Below, one piece after another: positions 5,824 to 14,197 of a DNA stretch of 21,109 bases. Each line of letters starts with the position of its first letter. The first letter of the stretch is position 1. The position numbers were made by a program, and so were the translations under genes. Source of the stretch: Novosphingobium sp. UBA1948 (GTDB lineage: Bacteria > Pseudomonadota > Alphaproteobacteria > Sphingomonadales > Sphingomonadaceae); contig DDES01000096.1 in assembly GCA_002336765.1 (NCBI GenBank), positions 406 to 21,514 of the forward strand, in the 5' to 3' direction. Below the pieces are notes generated by a model. It was not told where the DNA came from. It saw nothing but the letters and a program-made list of their open reading frames with translations, and did not search any database.

Positions 5824-8811
5824 TCAAGGTTTGCGCTGCGCCTTGGCGAGCAATTCCTCCACCGTGAAAACGCGGCCATTGGTAATGACCTGGCGCACAC
5901 GGAAGGTGGCGCTGATATCCTTGCGCGGATCACCTTCCACCAGCACAATGTCGGCCAGCTTGCCGGCCTCGATCGTGCCCGCATCGAGGTTGAGCGCCTT
6001 GGCGGCGTTGACCGTGGCGGTTTGCAGCGCCTCGAACGGCGTGAAGCCACCATCGACATAGGAGGATATCTCGGCCTGAAGGTTCGGCGCGATCATCGTG
6101 TCGGTGCCTGCGGCGATCAGCGCGCCCGCATCGCGGATGGCCTTCAGCCCCGCCAGTTGCCCCGCCTGCATCGCGGTCAGGGCGGGCGGCAAAGCCTCAC
6201 CCTCGGTGACGGTCTTGCGCGCCCATTCGGGATAGAGCGCCAGACGCGGATCGCTGCGGGCTTCGGGATGCTTGGCGATGAACGTGTTGAGCGCCCCGAA
6301 ATTGGTGGGGGTCAGCGTGCGGCCCGATTGGCCGAACAATTGGATCACATCCTCGTAAACCCGCCCCTGTGGCCCCTGCTTGGGCGAGAAACCGCGGCGG
6401 CTGGTCGCGCCCAGATGCTCGGTGTTGTCCACGCCGGTGTAGGCGGCAGGGAAGATCTCGTGCGTCGCCACCGGCACGCCCATGCCATGCGCCGCCTCCA
6501 CCAGACGGCGCTGGCCGAAATCGGGCATGCGGACATAGGACTTCACCAGATCATAGTGCAGCGCCTGCGCGCGGGCGATCTCTCGCTCCAGATGGGCATA
6601 GCCGGAGACCGCCACCCCCATGCGGTAGAACACCCGCCGCCATTCGAGCAGAGGCCCCGTGGTGTAGATGCGCGGCCCGATGCGCACGCCCGCCTCGGCG
6701 GCCTCGCGGTCCTCGATGCCGTCATAGGGCTGGTTGCCCGGATCGCGCACCGTGGTGATGCCATAGGACAGCCACGCCAGATGCAGATTGGCGCCAAAGT
6801 CCTTTTGCGCATGGGCGTGATGATCGATCAGGCCTGGGATCGCGGTGAGGGTTGGCGCCTCGATCACCTTGTCGGCGCCCGCATAGTTTTTGGCATCATG
6901 CGGCAGAACCGCCGCGATGCGGTTGCCCTCGATCACGATATCCTTGTCGGCCTGTGTCGCGTCCTTCACCGCATCGACCAGCGCGCCGGCGTGGATCACG
7001 ATCCGCGATTTGGGGATATCCAGCGTGTAGGTGAAGTCGAGCGGCACCTCGCGGATTACGCCGGTTTCGAGCGCCACGATCTTGAGCTTGTCGGCCGCCT
7101 GAAACAGCAGGGATTGGCTGTCGCCGCTCCATGTCGGGTAATGCGAGATTTCCGAGGTATAGGCGCGCGGCGTGCCCAGCGCCGTGCCATCGGGCGCCAC
7201 GGGCCAGACCTTGAGCACGCCATCCTGAATGGCCGCCATCTTCTGCCCGTCGGGCGACCAGACCGGACCGCCGCCGCCGCGCGTATCGAGCGAGGCCTTG
7301 TCGGCGTCGCGCCAGAACGGGGCGCCCTTGCCGTCGCTGGGCACCACCCAGATCTGGTTGCTGCCCTCGCGGAAACTGGGCGAATAAGACTTGGACAGGG
7401 CCAGCGCGACATAGCGCCCATCGGGCGACCATGTCGGCTTGCCGGGCTGTGGCAGGCTGGGTTGCAGGCGGGTCATCACCCCGCTCGCCACATCCACCAC
7501 CTGAAGCCCCGCCACGCCCCAGCGGCCATCGGTGTCGAGGAAGGCAATGCGCTTGCCATCGGGCGACCATGCCGCGCCCAGCGGCTGGTTGGGGCTGTTG
7601 GTAACCTGCCGGTCCTTGCCCGTGGCCAGATCACGCACCCATATCTGCGGCAGCCCGCCGCCCTTGTCCGAGGTGTAGGCCAGACTCTTGCCGTCGGGCG
7701 ACCATGCCGCGTCGGCCTCCAGCGCGCCGTCATGGGTCAGTTGTTCCGGTTTGCCGCCCTTGGTGGAGGCCACATAGAGATCGCCCAGCGCGACAAAGGC
7801 GATCTTGCCCCCGTCCGGCGAGAGCGCGGGATGCTGGATGCCCAGCACACGGCGGGGCGCGGTGGAGGTGAAATCGCGCGTCGCGCGGGTGTAGGCGGGC
7901 TTGATCGCCTCCAATCGTGCGGAGAAGGGAATGGTAGCGAGCCTGGCGCCGCTGCGGCGGCGGATCAGCCCGTCGGAGATGTAATAGACATCCTTGCCCA
8001 CCCAGCTCGGGCGGAAGGGGAAGGCGTTTTCCTTGCCGGATACCGGTTGGCCATCGATCTCGAGATGGCTGCCGGTGGTGTCGGCCACGATATAGGCCAG
8101 TTCGCCCTTGGCGCCGAGCGAGGGACTATCATAGCGCACACCGGCTGGCGCCGCGCGCAGCACCTGGGCCTCGCCTCCCTTTGCAGGCACCGAATAGAGC
8201 GCGCTCTTGCCCGCTTCGCTGCCGGAAAAGGCGATGGTGGCGCTGTCGGCCGACCATGCGGGCGCGCGGTCCTCGCGGGCGCCCTTGGTCAGTTGGGTGA
8301 GTGTGCCGCTGGCGATGTCGATGGTCCAGATATCGTAGCCACCGGCGCGCTCGCTGGCGAAGGCAATGCTCTTGCCATCGGGCGACCAGCTTGGTTCGCG
8401 GTCGTCAAACTCGCCGTGGGTGAGTTGGCGCGCGTCGCTGCCATCGGCACGCGCGGTCCACAGGTCATAGTCGCCATCACGGAACGCATAATAGGCGATG
8501 CGCGATCCATCGGGCGACCATGTGGGGAGATGGGCATCGTTGAAATAGTCGGTGATCCGTTTGGCCTCGCCGCCCTTGGCGGGGATCACCCAGAGGCTAC
8601 CCTGAAGATCGATCGCCAGCCATTGCCCGTCGGGCGAGGCGGCGACGGCATAGGACGTGCCCGCATGCACATCGAAACTGACCGGCTTTTCACCCCCTGG
8701 CGGCGGAAGATTGGCCGGTGCCGCCAAAGCCGTATGCGAGGCCAGCGACAGGCAGAGCGCCGAGGCAAGGTGAAGGGCGCGAAGGAAGGCGGGCCGCGGG
8801 CCGGTCTGCAT
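5824..8811 (-). CDS. Secreted PD40 beta-propeller / amidohydrolase fusion protein
   Basis: This 995-residue protein has a signal peptide (about residues 1-30, cleavage near ALA-AP). Residues 45-575 form a TolB-like propeller: WSPDG or close variants recur at about 98, 142, 186, 330, 370, 415, 461, 518 and 561. Residues 605-980 are an amidohydrolase with the complete metal set: the HxH of GLIDHHAH (His665, His667), Lys757 in DLVKSY, His784 in ATHE, His799 in TEHL and Asp904 in GTD. Related proteins hydrolyse cyclic amides, dipeptides and similar C-N bonds; the substrate here is unknown. The ATG at 8811 is preferred: GGAG sits 8 bases upstream and a clean signal peptide follows. An upstream ATG at 8877 overlaps the receptor stop as TGATG but would add 22 non-signal residues. 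It is the second gene of the receptor operon. Confidence 0.9.
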   Translation of the reverse strand: MQTGPRPAFLRALHLASALCLSLASHTALAAPANLPPPGGEKPVSFDVHAGTSYAVAASPDGQWLAIDLQGSLWVIPAKGGEAKRITDYFNDAHLPTWSPDGSRIAYYAFRDGDYDLWTARADGSDARQLTHGEFDDREPSWSPDGKSIAFASERAGGYDIWTIDIASGTLTQLTKGAREDRAPAWSADSATIAFSGSEAGKSALYSVPAKGGEAQVLRAAPAGVRYDSPSLGAKGELAYIVADTTGSHLEIDGQPVSGKENAFPFRPSWVGKDVYYISDGLIRRRSGARLATIPFSARLEAIKPAYTRATRDFTSTAPRRVLGIQHPALSPDGGKIAFVALGDLYVASTKGGKPEQLTHDGALEADAAWSPDGKSLAYTSDKGGGLPQIWVRDLATGKDRQVTNSPNQPLGAAWSPDGKRIAFLDTDGRWGVAGLQVVDVASGVMTRLQPSLPQPGKPTWSPDGRYVALALSKSYSPSFREGSNQIWVVPSDGKGAPFWRDADKASLDTRGGGGPVWSPDGQKMAAIQDGVLKVWPVAPDGTALGTPRAYTSEISHYPTWSGDSQSLLFQAADKLKIVALETGVIREVPLDFTYTLDIPKSRIVIHAGALVDAVKDATQADKDIVIEGNRIAAVLPHDAKNYAGADKVIEAPTLTAIPGLIDHHAHAQKDFGANLHLAWLSYGITTVRDPGNQPYDGIEDREAAEAGVRIGPRIYTTGPLLEWRRVFYRMGVAVSGYAHLEREIARAQALHYDLVKSYVRMPDFGQRRLVEAAHGMGVPVATHEIFPAAYTGVDNTEHLGATSRRGFSPKQGPQGRVYEDVIQLFGQSGRTLTPTNFGALNTFIAKHPEARSDPRLALYPEWARKTVTEGEALPPALTAMQAGQLAGLKAIRDAGALIAAGTDTMIAPNLQAEISSYVDGGFTPFEALQTATVNAAKALNLDAGTIEAGKLADIVLVEGDPRKDISATFRVRQVITNGRVFTVEELLAKAQRKP

Positions 8812-8845
8812 CGGGTAGTCTCCGGTAGTTTCGGAAAGGGAAGGA

Positions 8846-8871
8846 GGGGGAGCGCCTTGCGGCACTCCCCC
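8846..8871 (-). promoter_or_regulatory. Intercistronic GNRA-capped hairpin in the receptor-hydrolase operon
   Basis: On the minus strand, GGGGGAGTGCC pairs with GGCGCTCCCCC across a GCAA tetraloop: an 11-bp stem with a single G-U wobble. It starts 6 bases after the receptor stop codon and ends 35 bases before the hydrolase ATG. A pyrimidine-rich TCCTTCCCTTTCC follows instead of a U-run. It is suited to stabilising the upstream message or partly terminating, so the receptor could be made in excess over the hydrolase. Confidence 0.6.
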
Positions 8872-8876
8872 GTTCA

Positions 8877-11339
8877 TCAGAAGGCGAAGCTGAGGCGAGC
8901 GTAGTAGAACCCGCCGCTGACACCATACGGAGAATAGGCATTGTAGAGCGTGAAACCGTTGCCTTGCAGCGAGGCGGGCAACTGGTTGGGATAGGTGTTG
9001 AACAGATTGTTCGCACCCGCCGCGATCTTGATGCCGTTGTCGAGCTTGTAGCTGGCATCGAGATCCACGATCACCTTGGGGTCGATACTGGCGTCAAGAC
9101 CGGTGGCGCTGGCGTTCATCTGCGTGACGCGACCATAGCGCGTGGCGCGCAGGTTGAGCGCGGCAGGGCCTTTCTCCCACGCTACACTGGCGATGAACTT
9201 GTTGCGCGGGGTGCCCACGGTGAAGTCGCCAATGCGATCCCGCCCGATCAGCGGGCCAACGCCGGTCAAGGCTGCGGGCACCGGGTCCACGCGTGTGAAC
9301 ACCGTTTCGTTGAAGTTGGCCGACAGGCTGAGATTGGCCTTGCCCCAATCGCCGAGTTTCGCGCGATAGGTGCCCACGATGTCGATGCCGCGCGTGCGCG
9401 TGTCGGTAGAGTTCGAGAAATAGAACCCGCCCGCCGAGGAGGTGATCCCCGCCGAGGCCAGCACATTGCGTACCGTGGCGCCTTGCAGTGTGGAGGAGAG
9501 CAGGATGCGGTCCTTGATCTTGATCTGGTAGGCATCGACCGTCAGACTGAAGCGCGGCACGGCGTTGAACACAAAGCCCAGCGAATAGTTGACCGAACGC
9601 TCCGGCTTGAGCGGCTTGGCACCCAGCGCGATACCCGCCGCCGAATCCACCGGCAGCGCCGAAACCGGCAACAACACCCCGCCCACGTTGATCGTGCTGG
9701 CCGAGGAGTAATGCTGCTGTTGCAGTGTGGGCGCGCGGAAGCCGGTGCTGGCCGTGCCGCGCAACGCAAAGCCTTTGACCGGCTCGAAACGGGCCGAGGC
9801 CTTGCCCGTATCGGTCTTGCCGAAGTCGGAGTAATCCTCGTGACGTCCTGCCAGCGCCACTTCAACGCCCGGCAACAGCTTTTGCTCGACGTTCACATAG
9901 GCGCTCCACGCGGTACGCTTCCACTTGCCCGCGGCCGTTGGCGCGAAGCCGGTCACGCCTTGCGAGCCGCTGGTGCGCAGCACATTGGCATTGGCACCGG
10001 TCGTCGATTTGTAGCCGCCGTCGATATAGGAAGCAGGCTCGCCCGCGCCGATGCCATAGGTGCTCTCGCGGTATTCCGCGCCCAGCGCCAGAGACAGCGG
10101 CTGGTAGAGGCCGAGCGGAACGTCCTTCTGCAGATCGAGATTGTTGGTCCATTCAGTGGCCTTGACGCGGCCAATGTAGAAGGTGGTCGGGCTGGCCGGC
10201 CCCATTGAGGCGTTGAGTGCGCTGGTCTCGACATAGGAGGACAGGTTGCGGCCATAGCTGGTCGAGAGGTCGAAATTGACGAATGCGCCCTTCTCGCTCT
10301 TGACGCCCGCCGTCACCTGATAGTCGTGATCGCTGACATGCAGATGCGGAGCATAGCCGCCAGGATAGACCTCGGGAATATTGTTCGGGGCATCGGGGAA
10401 GCGGTAGGTCAGCCATGCATCATTATGGCGATGGCTGAACGTGCCGAAGCTATAGAGCTTGACCCCGCTCACGGGGATGCTGGCATCATAACCGATGTTG
10501 AAGCCCTCGCTGGCGGGTTGACCGGCGCGGTTGACGTTGCGGTTAACGGTGGCTTCGCGTGGATCGAGCGTGCCGGTGGTTGCGCTGTAGAGCTGGCCAA
10601 CGCGGGCATAGAACAGGCCCGGATTGAGCGCCGAGCGGGTGGTGCGCGCCTGAAGCCAACCTTCGGCAGAGAGGTGAATGGTGGCCGCGCCAACCGCAAA
10701 ACCCTTGTCGATCGAGGCGCGGGTGGTGTCGCCGCCGCCGTCCCATGTCGTGCCGCCGGTCAGCGAGGCACTGCCCGACTTGTCATTCTTGAGGATGACG
10801 TTGACCACGCCCGCAATGGCGTCCGAGCCATATTGCGCCGAGGCACCATCGCGCAACACTTCGACGCGGGCGATGCTGTTGGCGGCAATCAGGTCGAGGT
10901 CGGCGGGTGACTGGCCGTTCTGGGTGGTGCCGTTGATGAACATGGTGGCGGTGTTGTGGCGGCGCTTGCCGTTGACCAGCACCAGAACATGATCGCCCGC
11001 CAGACCGCGCAGCGACATGGTCTTGACCGCGAAGCTGGCGCCCGCGCCGCTGTTCGACACGTTGATCGAGGGGACCAGCGTGCCCAGCAGGTCGCGCACC
11101 GACTGTTTGCCGCTGGCCTGCAGGTCCTTGGCCGACAGCACGTCGATGGGCGCAAGGCTCTCGGTGGCGCTGCGCGCGACCTGACGTGTGCCCGTGACGA
11201 TGATCGTGCCGCCGTCCGGAGCGGGTTCGGCGGCTGGCGCCTCTGCCGCGAGGGCAAGGGCAGGTGTGAGCGCCGCCAAGGCGCAGGACGTGGCAAAGTG
11301 ATATACGATGGCGTTCGTGCGCCTGTTCAGAAAGCTCAT
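8877..11339 (-). CDS. TonB-dependent outer-membrane receptor
   Basis: This 820-residue protein has a signal peptide ending near residue 31 (ALALA-AEAP) and a TonB-box-like TIIVTGTR at 45-52. The plug domain is at about 60-187, with SLRGLAGDHVLVLVNGKRRH (109-128) and VEVLRDGASAQYGSDAIAG as hallmark plug motifs. A 22-strand-type barrel follows to the C-terminal Phe (ARLSFAF), the usual signal for outer-membrane insertion. AGGGGA lies 6 bases before the ATG. The receptor imports a ligand using TonB energy. Ligand identity is not readable, but the co-directional secreted amidohydrolase suggests an organic amide or peptide-like compound rather than a siderophore. Confidence 0.93.
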   Translation of the reverse strand: MSFLNRRTNAIVYHFATSCALAALTPALALAAEAPAAEPAPDGGTIIVTGTRQVARSATESLAPIDVLSAKDLQASGKQSVRDLLGTLVPSINVSNSGAGASFAVKTMSLRGLAGDHVLVLVNGKRRHNTATMFINGTTQNGQSPADLDLIAANSIARVEVLRDGASAQYGSDAIAGVVNVILKNDKSGSASLTGGTTWDGGGDTTRASIDKGFAVGAATIHLSAEGWLQARTTRSALNPGLFYARVGQLYSATTGTLDPREATVNRNVNRAGQPASEGFNIGYDASIPVSGVKLYSFGTFSHRHNDAWLTYRFPDAPNNIPEVYPGGYAPHLHVSDHDYQVTAGVKSEKGAFVNFDLSTSYGRNLSSYVETSALNASMGPASPTTFYIGRVKATEWTNNLDLQKDVPLGLYQPLSLALGAEYRESTYGIGAGEPASYIDGGYKSTTGANANVLRTSGSQGVTGFAPTAAGKWKRTAWSAYVNVEQKLLPGVEVALAGRHEDYSDFGKTDTGKASARFEPVKGFALRGTASTGFRAPTLQQQHYSSASTINVGGVLLPVSALPVDSAAGIALGAKPLKPERSVNYSLGFVFNAVPRFSLTVDAYQIKIKDRILLSSTLQGATVRNVLASAGITSSAGGFYFSNSTDTRTRGIDIVGTYRAKLGDWGKANLSLSANFNETVFTRVDPVPAALTGVGPLIGRDRIGDFTVGTPRNKFIASVAWEKGPAALNLRATRYGRVTQMNASATGLDASIDPKVIVDLDASYKLDNGIKIAAGANNLFNTYPNQLPASLQGNGFTLYNAYSPYGVSGGFYYARLSFAF

Positions 11340-11689
11340 GACGATTCCCCTGTCGCAGCCGCAAAAGGCGGCCCAAGAGCCTTCAGGTCCCTCCTCCCGA
11401 CTGGTGGGAAGGCGAGATAAGCGGGTAAATTTCTTTACTCATATACGAATTTCTGCGAATGTATTGAAGTTTGCTATAGGTGCTAGCCAATCTACCCGAT
11501 TGCTAAAAACAATCCATTGCACAAACTTCGGTGCCAAATAGGATTCTTTGAATTTTGACGGAAATTTCTACGGCATGACAGGCCATCTGTTCCGTGAGGC
11601 AATCGAGGTTTTTAAGGTATTATTTCCCGGCGCTGCCAGATGCGGTCAGCAGTGACATAGCCTATTGGCTATTTTGCCGCGTTCTGCAG
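11340..11689. other. AT-rich intergenic region upstream of the receptor operon
   Basis: No gene is recognisable here. The part from about 11430 to 11580 is clearly more AT-rich than its neighbours and probably contains the leftward promoter of the receptor operon. The remainder leads into the recombinase relic. Confidence 0.5.
11440..11468 (-). promoter_or_regulatory. Weak candidate promoter of the receptor operon
   Basis: On the minus strand TTCAAT (11468-11463) is followed after 17 bases by TATATG (11445-11440), about 100 bases upstream of the receptor ATG. The hexamers match consensus only at three and four positions, so this is a location guess supported mainly by AT-richness and spacing. 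Confidence 0.25.
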
Positions 11690-12135
11690 GGGATTGCTTA
11701 TGATGAGTGGCAGCCCGCGGTACATGCACAGCTACAAGGTCTTGCCCGCGCCACCCGCGCCGCACCAATGGACTGGAGCAATGTCCGCCCCATCCTGCAG
11801 CGCGTCGAACTTTATGATCAGGCTTTGCATCTGCTTGTCGATGGCAAGGCCGTGGTTGGCAAGCATGCTGATCTTGCAGCGGAATGCTCCATTCTGTCCG
11901 GACAATCGACGAGCGGGCGGCGTGTTGTTGTCGAGGCAGACTCGCCCCATCGCCCGAGGGTGATCGTGCCGGTTCGGCTCAAGCGGCGGGGTGGACGGTG
12001 CTACCTGCCCTCCCCAGATGGTGCACCAACTCCGCGCATATCCACCGTCGATGCGGCGCCGGTCAAAGCCCTGCGCAACGCCCGTCGCATGGTCGAGGCG
12101 CTCCCGCTTGATCCTGCCGCCCGAGCGCATCCCGA
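11690..12135 (+). pseudogene. C-terminal relic of a recombinase-family protein (probable large serine recombinase)
   Basis: An uninterrupted plus-strand frame has protein-like composition through about residue 180. It includes NVRPILQRVELYDQALHLLVD, VPVRLKRRGG and then a VKALRNARRMVEAL helix. This order (beta-strand dimer region, 'RLKRRGG', then a KA-A--R helix) is typical of the C-terminal end of recombinase/resolvase-type proteins in alphaproteobacteria. The catalytic N-terminal resolvase domain is absent, and the frame runs without a stop into an IS6-family relic at about 12130. I judge it a dead fragment. The family assignment rests on motif memory only. Confidence 0.45.
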
Positions 12136-12214
12136 ACGGGAACCGTACATACGTCATGACGACGAGCCTGATGATCTCGGGCTACGAGTTGAAATAGCAA
12201 AACGGGTTGGCAGG
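12128..12214 (-). mobile_element. IS6-family transposase N-terminal relic
   Basis: The minus strand reads NPFCYFNS, a stop, then PEIIRLVVMTYVRFPFGMR. This matches the N-terminus of the transposase of the fuller IS6-family copy at 20120-20982 (FRYFNSSPEIIRLVVMMCVRFPLSLR). Base identity with that copy is obvious across the ATGATCTCGGGC region. Only about 87 bases remain, with an internal stop and no terminal repeat. On its right it abuts SDR coding sequence, on its left the recombinase relic, so it marks a deletion or recombination joint. Confidence 0.75.
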
Positions 12215-12490
12215 TCGGCTCGAGAATGCCAGCAGCGGTCACAAGGACATCGACGCCGCCGAACTGATTTTCCGCCTTGTCGAACAGGGCGTCAACATCG
12301 GTCGCTTTCGCCACATCGGCCCTCATGATGGCCACGTTGCCCGGCAGGCTCTTGCTTTCTTCCAAGACTTCTTCTCCGACGAGTAGTGGCTGGCGACGAC
12401 ATCGTAGCCGCTCGCGGCTAGCCGGAGCACGGTCTCACGACCGATGCCGCCCGACCCGCCTGTGACGATCACAACCTGTCTAGCGCCGTC
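12215..12490 (-). pseudogene. Truncated, frameshifted short-chain dehydrogenase/reductase (SDR)
   Basis: The N-terminal Rossmann part is clear: QVVIVTGGSGGIGRETVLRL with the TGxxxGIG cofactor loop. A frame change around 12368-12376 then leads to SLPGNVAIMRADVAKATDVDALFD and GGVDVLVTAAGILEP (the NAG-like strand). The gene ends abruptly at the IS6 relic, so the catalytic Ser-Tyr-Lys region is missing. It begins right at the ester cyclase stop (12489) without an obvious ATG, consistent with the last gene of the leftward cassette. It cannot encode an active enzyme. Confidence 0.8.
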
Positions 12491-12950
12491 ACTGCTCGTC
12501 TCCCGCGGTAGCGACAGGCCAGGCCCCGATCTGGTTCAGAAATCCGAACCAGTCCTCCATGTGCCAAGTGAAGGCGATCTGCGAACCCTCGAAAGTGTGG
12601 AACTCGTGGAGGCGGATCACGTAAGGTTTCTTGGTCGCGGCGACGCCGAGGAAATCCTGCGAATGCGTACCGCGCATCTCGGCGCGGATCGCCGCCCTGT
12701 TATCATCAAAGATGACATCCCTGATCTCAATCGTGAGGTCGGGAAGCGCCTGGCGCACGCTGCCAATGAATTGCTTCATCGGCTCGCGACCGGGCTCCTG
12801 TCCCAGGTTACGCGGCTCCTCGTCCCAATCTGCGGTCAGCGCGTCATCGAGCCCGGAGGCGTCGCCGGTCGTGAACGCTCCATAGAACCGGTGGAGCGCT
12901 TCCATGCGCGAAGCTTGCGTCGCATCTCTGTCAGTTGTCGTTATAGTCAT
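12489..12950 (-). CDS. SnoaL-like / ester cyclase family protein (NTF2-like fold)
   Basis: This 153-residue protein matches the polyketide-cyclase-like SnoaL family in length and pattern. The N-terminal helix has RFYGAFTTGD (21-30), an acidic DEEP loop follows, then FIGSVRQALPDLTIEIRDVI (61-80) and a C-terminal HEFHTFEGSQIAFTWHMEDW (115-134). These proteins form alpha+beta barrels that bind small organic ligands; the chemistry here is unknown. The ATG at 12950 overlaps the stop of the DUF2798 gene as ATGA, indicating translational coupling. AAGGA lies 10 bases upstream. It belongs to the LysR-flanked oxidoreductase cassette. Confidence 0.85.
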   Translation of the reverse strand: MTITTTDRDATQASRMEALHRFYGAFTTGDASGLDDALTADWDEEPRNLGQEPGREPMKQFIGSVRQALPDLTIEIRDVIFDDNRAAIRAEMRGTHSQDFLGVAATKKPYVIRLHEFHTFEGSQIAFTWHMEDWFGFLNQIGAWPVATAGDEQ

Positions 12951-13210
12951 GACATCGGTATCCTTATGCGGTTTGCTTGATGGTTGATGCGCGGGCAGAG
13001 CGGCGTAACGATGGGCTGCGCGAAAAGCAGCGCCGGAAAGGCCAAGATCCAGGCCCTCAACCATCCGGGAAACCAGACCCCGAAGCCGGGCAGCGCTCGG
13101 CTTACTCTCGCGATCGCGAAGAAGGTCACGAGACCGCTCAACAGCAGCGATGGCAGAACGGGCCGCAGTACCAACGCCAGTCTGGGTTTGATGTAGAGTA
13201 GCATGGCCAT
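12947..13210 (-). CDS. DUF2798-type small membrane protein
   Basis: This 87-residue protein has two hydrophobic segments (about residues 12-34 and 49-70) and the DUF2798-like pattern LPSLLLSGLVTFF, then WLRAWILAFPALLFAQPIVTPL, with a basic C-terminal tail. The ATG at 13210 lies 14 bases after the oxidoreductase stop; a second in-frame ATG follows at 13204. Its stop overlaps the next gene's ATG, so it is an internal member of a tight operon. Function is unknown for the family; small inner-membrane proteins of this kind often accompany stress or redox genes. Confidence 0.75.
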   Translation of the reverse strand: MAMLLYIKPRLALVLRPVLPSLLLSGLVTFFAIARVSRALPGFGVWFPGWLRAWILAFPALLFAQPIVTPLCPRINHQANRIRIPMS

Positions 13211-13223
13211 CGGGTTGCTTTGC

Positions 13224-14147
13224 TCAGAGCTGCGGCTTGAAGATAATCTTGCCCTTGGCCTCGCCACGAGCTTGCCGGGCGAAAGCGTCGGCGCCTTCGT
13301 AGAGGCCGACAATGCGGTCGAGGCGCACCTTTGCCCCGTGATCAGCGCATTCCGCGACATGCCCGAGCCTGACGGCATCGGACCTGTGGAAGACAAACTT
13401 CGCCTCGACGCCCGCTTTGCGCGCGCGAGCCGCGTCAGGCGGCATCGGGGTTGCAATCAGCGTGCCGCCCTGTTTCAAAACCTTGAGCGACCGCTCCTCG
13501 ACATCACCCCCGACCGTATCGATGACCAGATCGATGTCGGACAGCTCATCTTCGAAACGCGAATTCTGGTAATCGATCACCTTCACGGCGCCAAGGCCAT
13601 GAACATAGTCGACATCGGCGGCTGAAGCGGTCGCGAAAACTTCGGCGCCCGCTTGAACCGCGAGCTGGGTCGCGAAGGCGCCGACCGGTCCGGCCGCGCC
13701 GTGGACCAGAATGCGCTGGCCCGATGCCACTGCATGCTCCTCGAACAGAGCTTGCCAAGCCGTGCCGCCGACCGTGACCAGACCGGCAATCTCGGCGAGC
13801 GGTAGGGCGTTCGGCGCGCGCACCAGTTGGTCGGCGGGGACGATGGCGAACTCGGCGAATGCGCCGCCCTTGGACGGATCGAGCCGTGCGATGATCTCGT
13901 CGCCGGTTTTCCAGCCCGAAACGCCATCGCCGATTGATTCGATCGTACCCGAAATGTCGGTGCCCGGCACATAGGGGAAGGTGACTGGAAAGAACGCGGT
14001 CATGTAGCCGGCGTGAATCTTGGTATCGAGAGGGTTTAGCGCTGCACCCGCGACCTTGACGAGCACTTCGCCCGCCGCGGCCTGAGGCGTTGGCCGTTCG
14101 ACGACAGCCGGCGCCTTCCCGTAAACGGTATATTCGAGAGTCTTCAT
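13224..14147 (-). CDS. MDR-superfamily NADPH quinone oxidoreductase (zinc-free alcohol dehydrogenase type)
   Basis: This 307-residue protein has the MDR layout: an N-terminal GroES-like domain with GEVLVKVAGAALNPLDTKI (about 26-44) and VPGTDISGTI (60-69), then a Rossmann domain with LVHGAAGPVGAFATQLA (147-163). The structural and catalytic zinc Cys/His residues of true alcohol dehydrogenases are absent, which points to quinone or enal/enone reduction with NADPH in the cytoplasm. GGAG stands 9 bases before the ATG. It is the first gene of a leftward cassette and is divergent from a LysR regulator 123 bases away, the usual arrangement for LysR-controlled reductases. Confidence 0.92.
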   Translation of the reverse strand: MKTLEYTVYGKAPAVVERPTPQAAAGEVLVKVAGAALNPLDTKIHAGYMTAFFPVTFPYVPGTDISGTIESIGDGVSGWKTGDEIIARLDPSKGGAFAEFAIVPADQLVRAPNALPLAEIAGLVTVGGTAWQALFEEHAVASGQRILVHGAAGPVGAFATQLAVQAGAEVFATASAADVDYVHGLGAVKVIDYQNSRFEDELSDIDLVIDTVGGDVEERSLKVLKQGGTLIATPMPPDAARARKAGVEAKFVFHRSDAVRLGHVAECADHGAKVRLDRIVGLYEGADAFARQARGEAKGKIIFKPQL

Positions 14148-14197
14148 GATAGCTTGCTCCGTGGTGCCCGGTCGGATGTGGCAAGCCTTGCATCATT

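Noticed and set aside
7250..8530. Possible CRISPR-like or tandem DNA repeat (recurring GGGCGACCA)
   Set aside because: The unit is only 10-15 bases, spacing varies, and each copy encodes WSPDG of the propeller on the minus strand.
5677..8904. Very long open frame on the plus strand (over 1000 codons)
   Set aside because: It is fully antisense to the amidohydrolase, has no protein-like motifs, and stays open because of high GC codon bias and the repeated WSPDG codons.
8964..10208. Open frame of about 414 codons antisense to the TonB receptor
   Set aside because: Composition is dominated by Arg, Gly and His from reverse codons; the receptor strand has clear plug, barrel and signal features.
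11732..12157. Leftward frame continuing from the IS6 relic
   Set aside because: Only the first 20 or so codons are transposase-like; the rest is antisense to the recombinase-like plus-strand frame.
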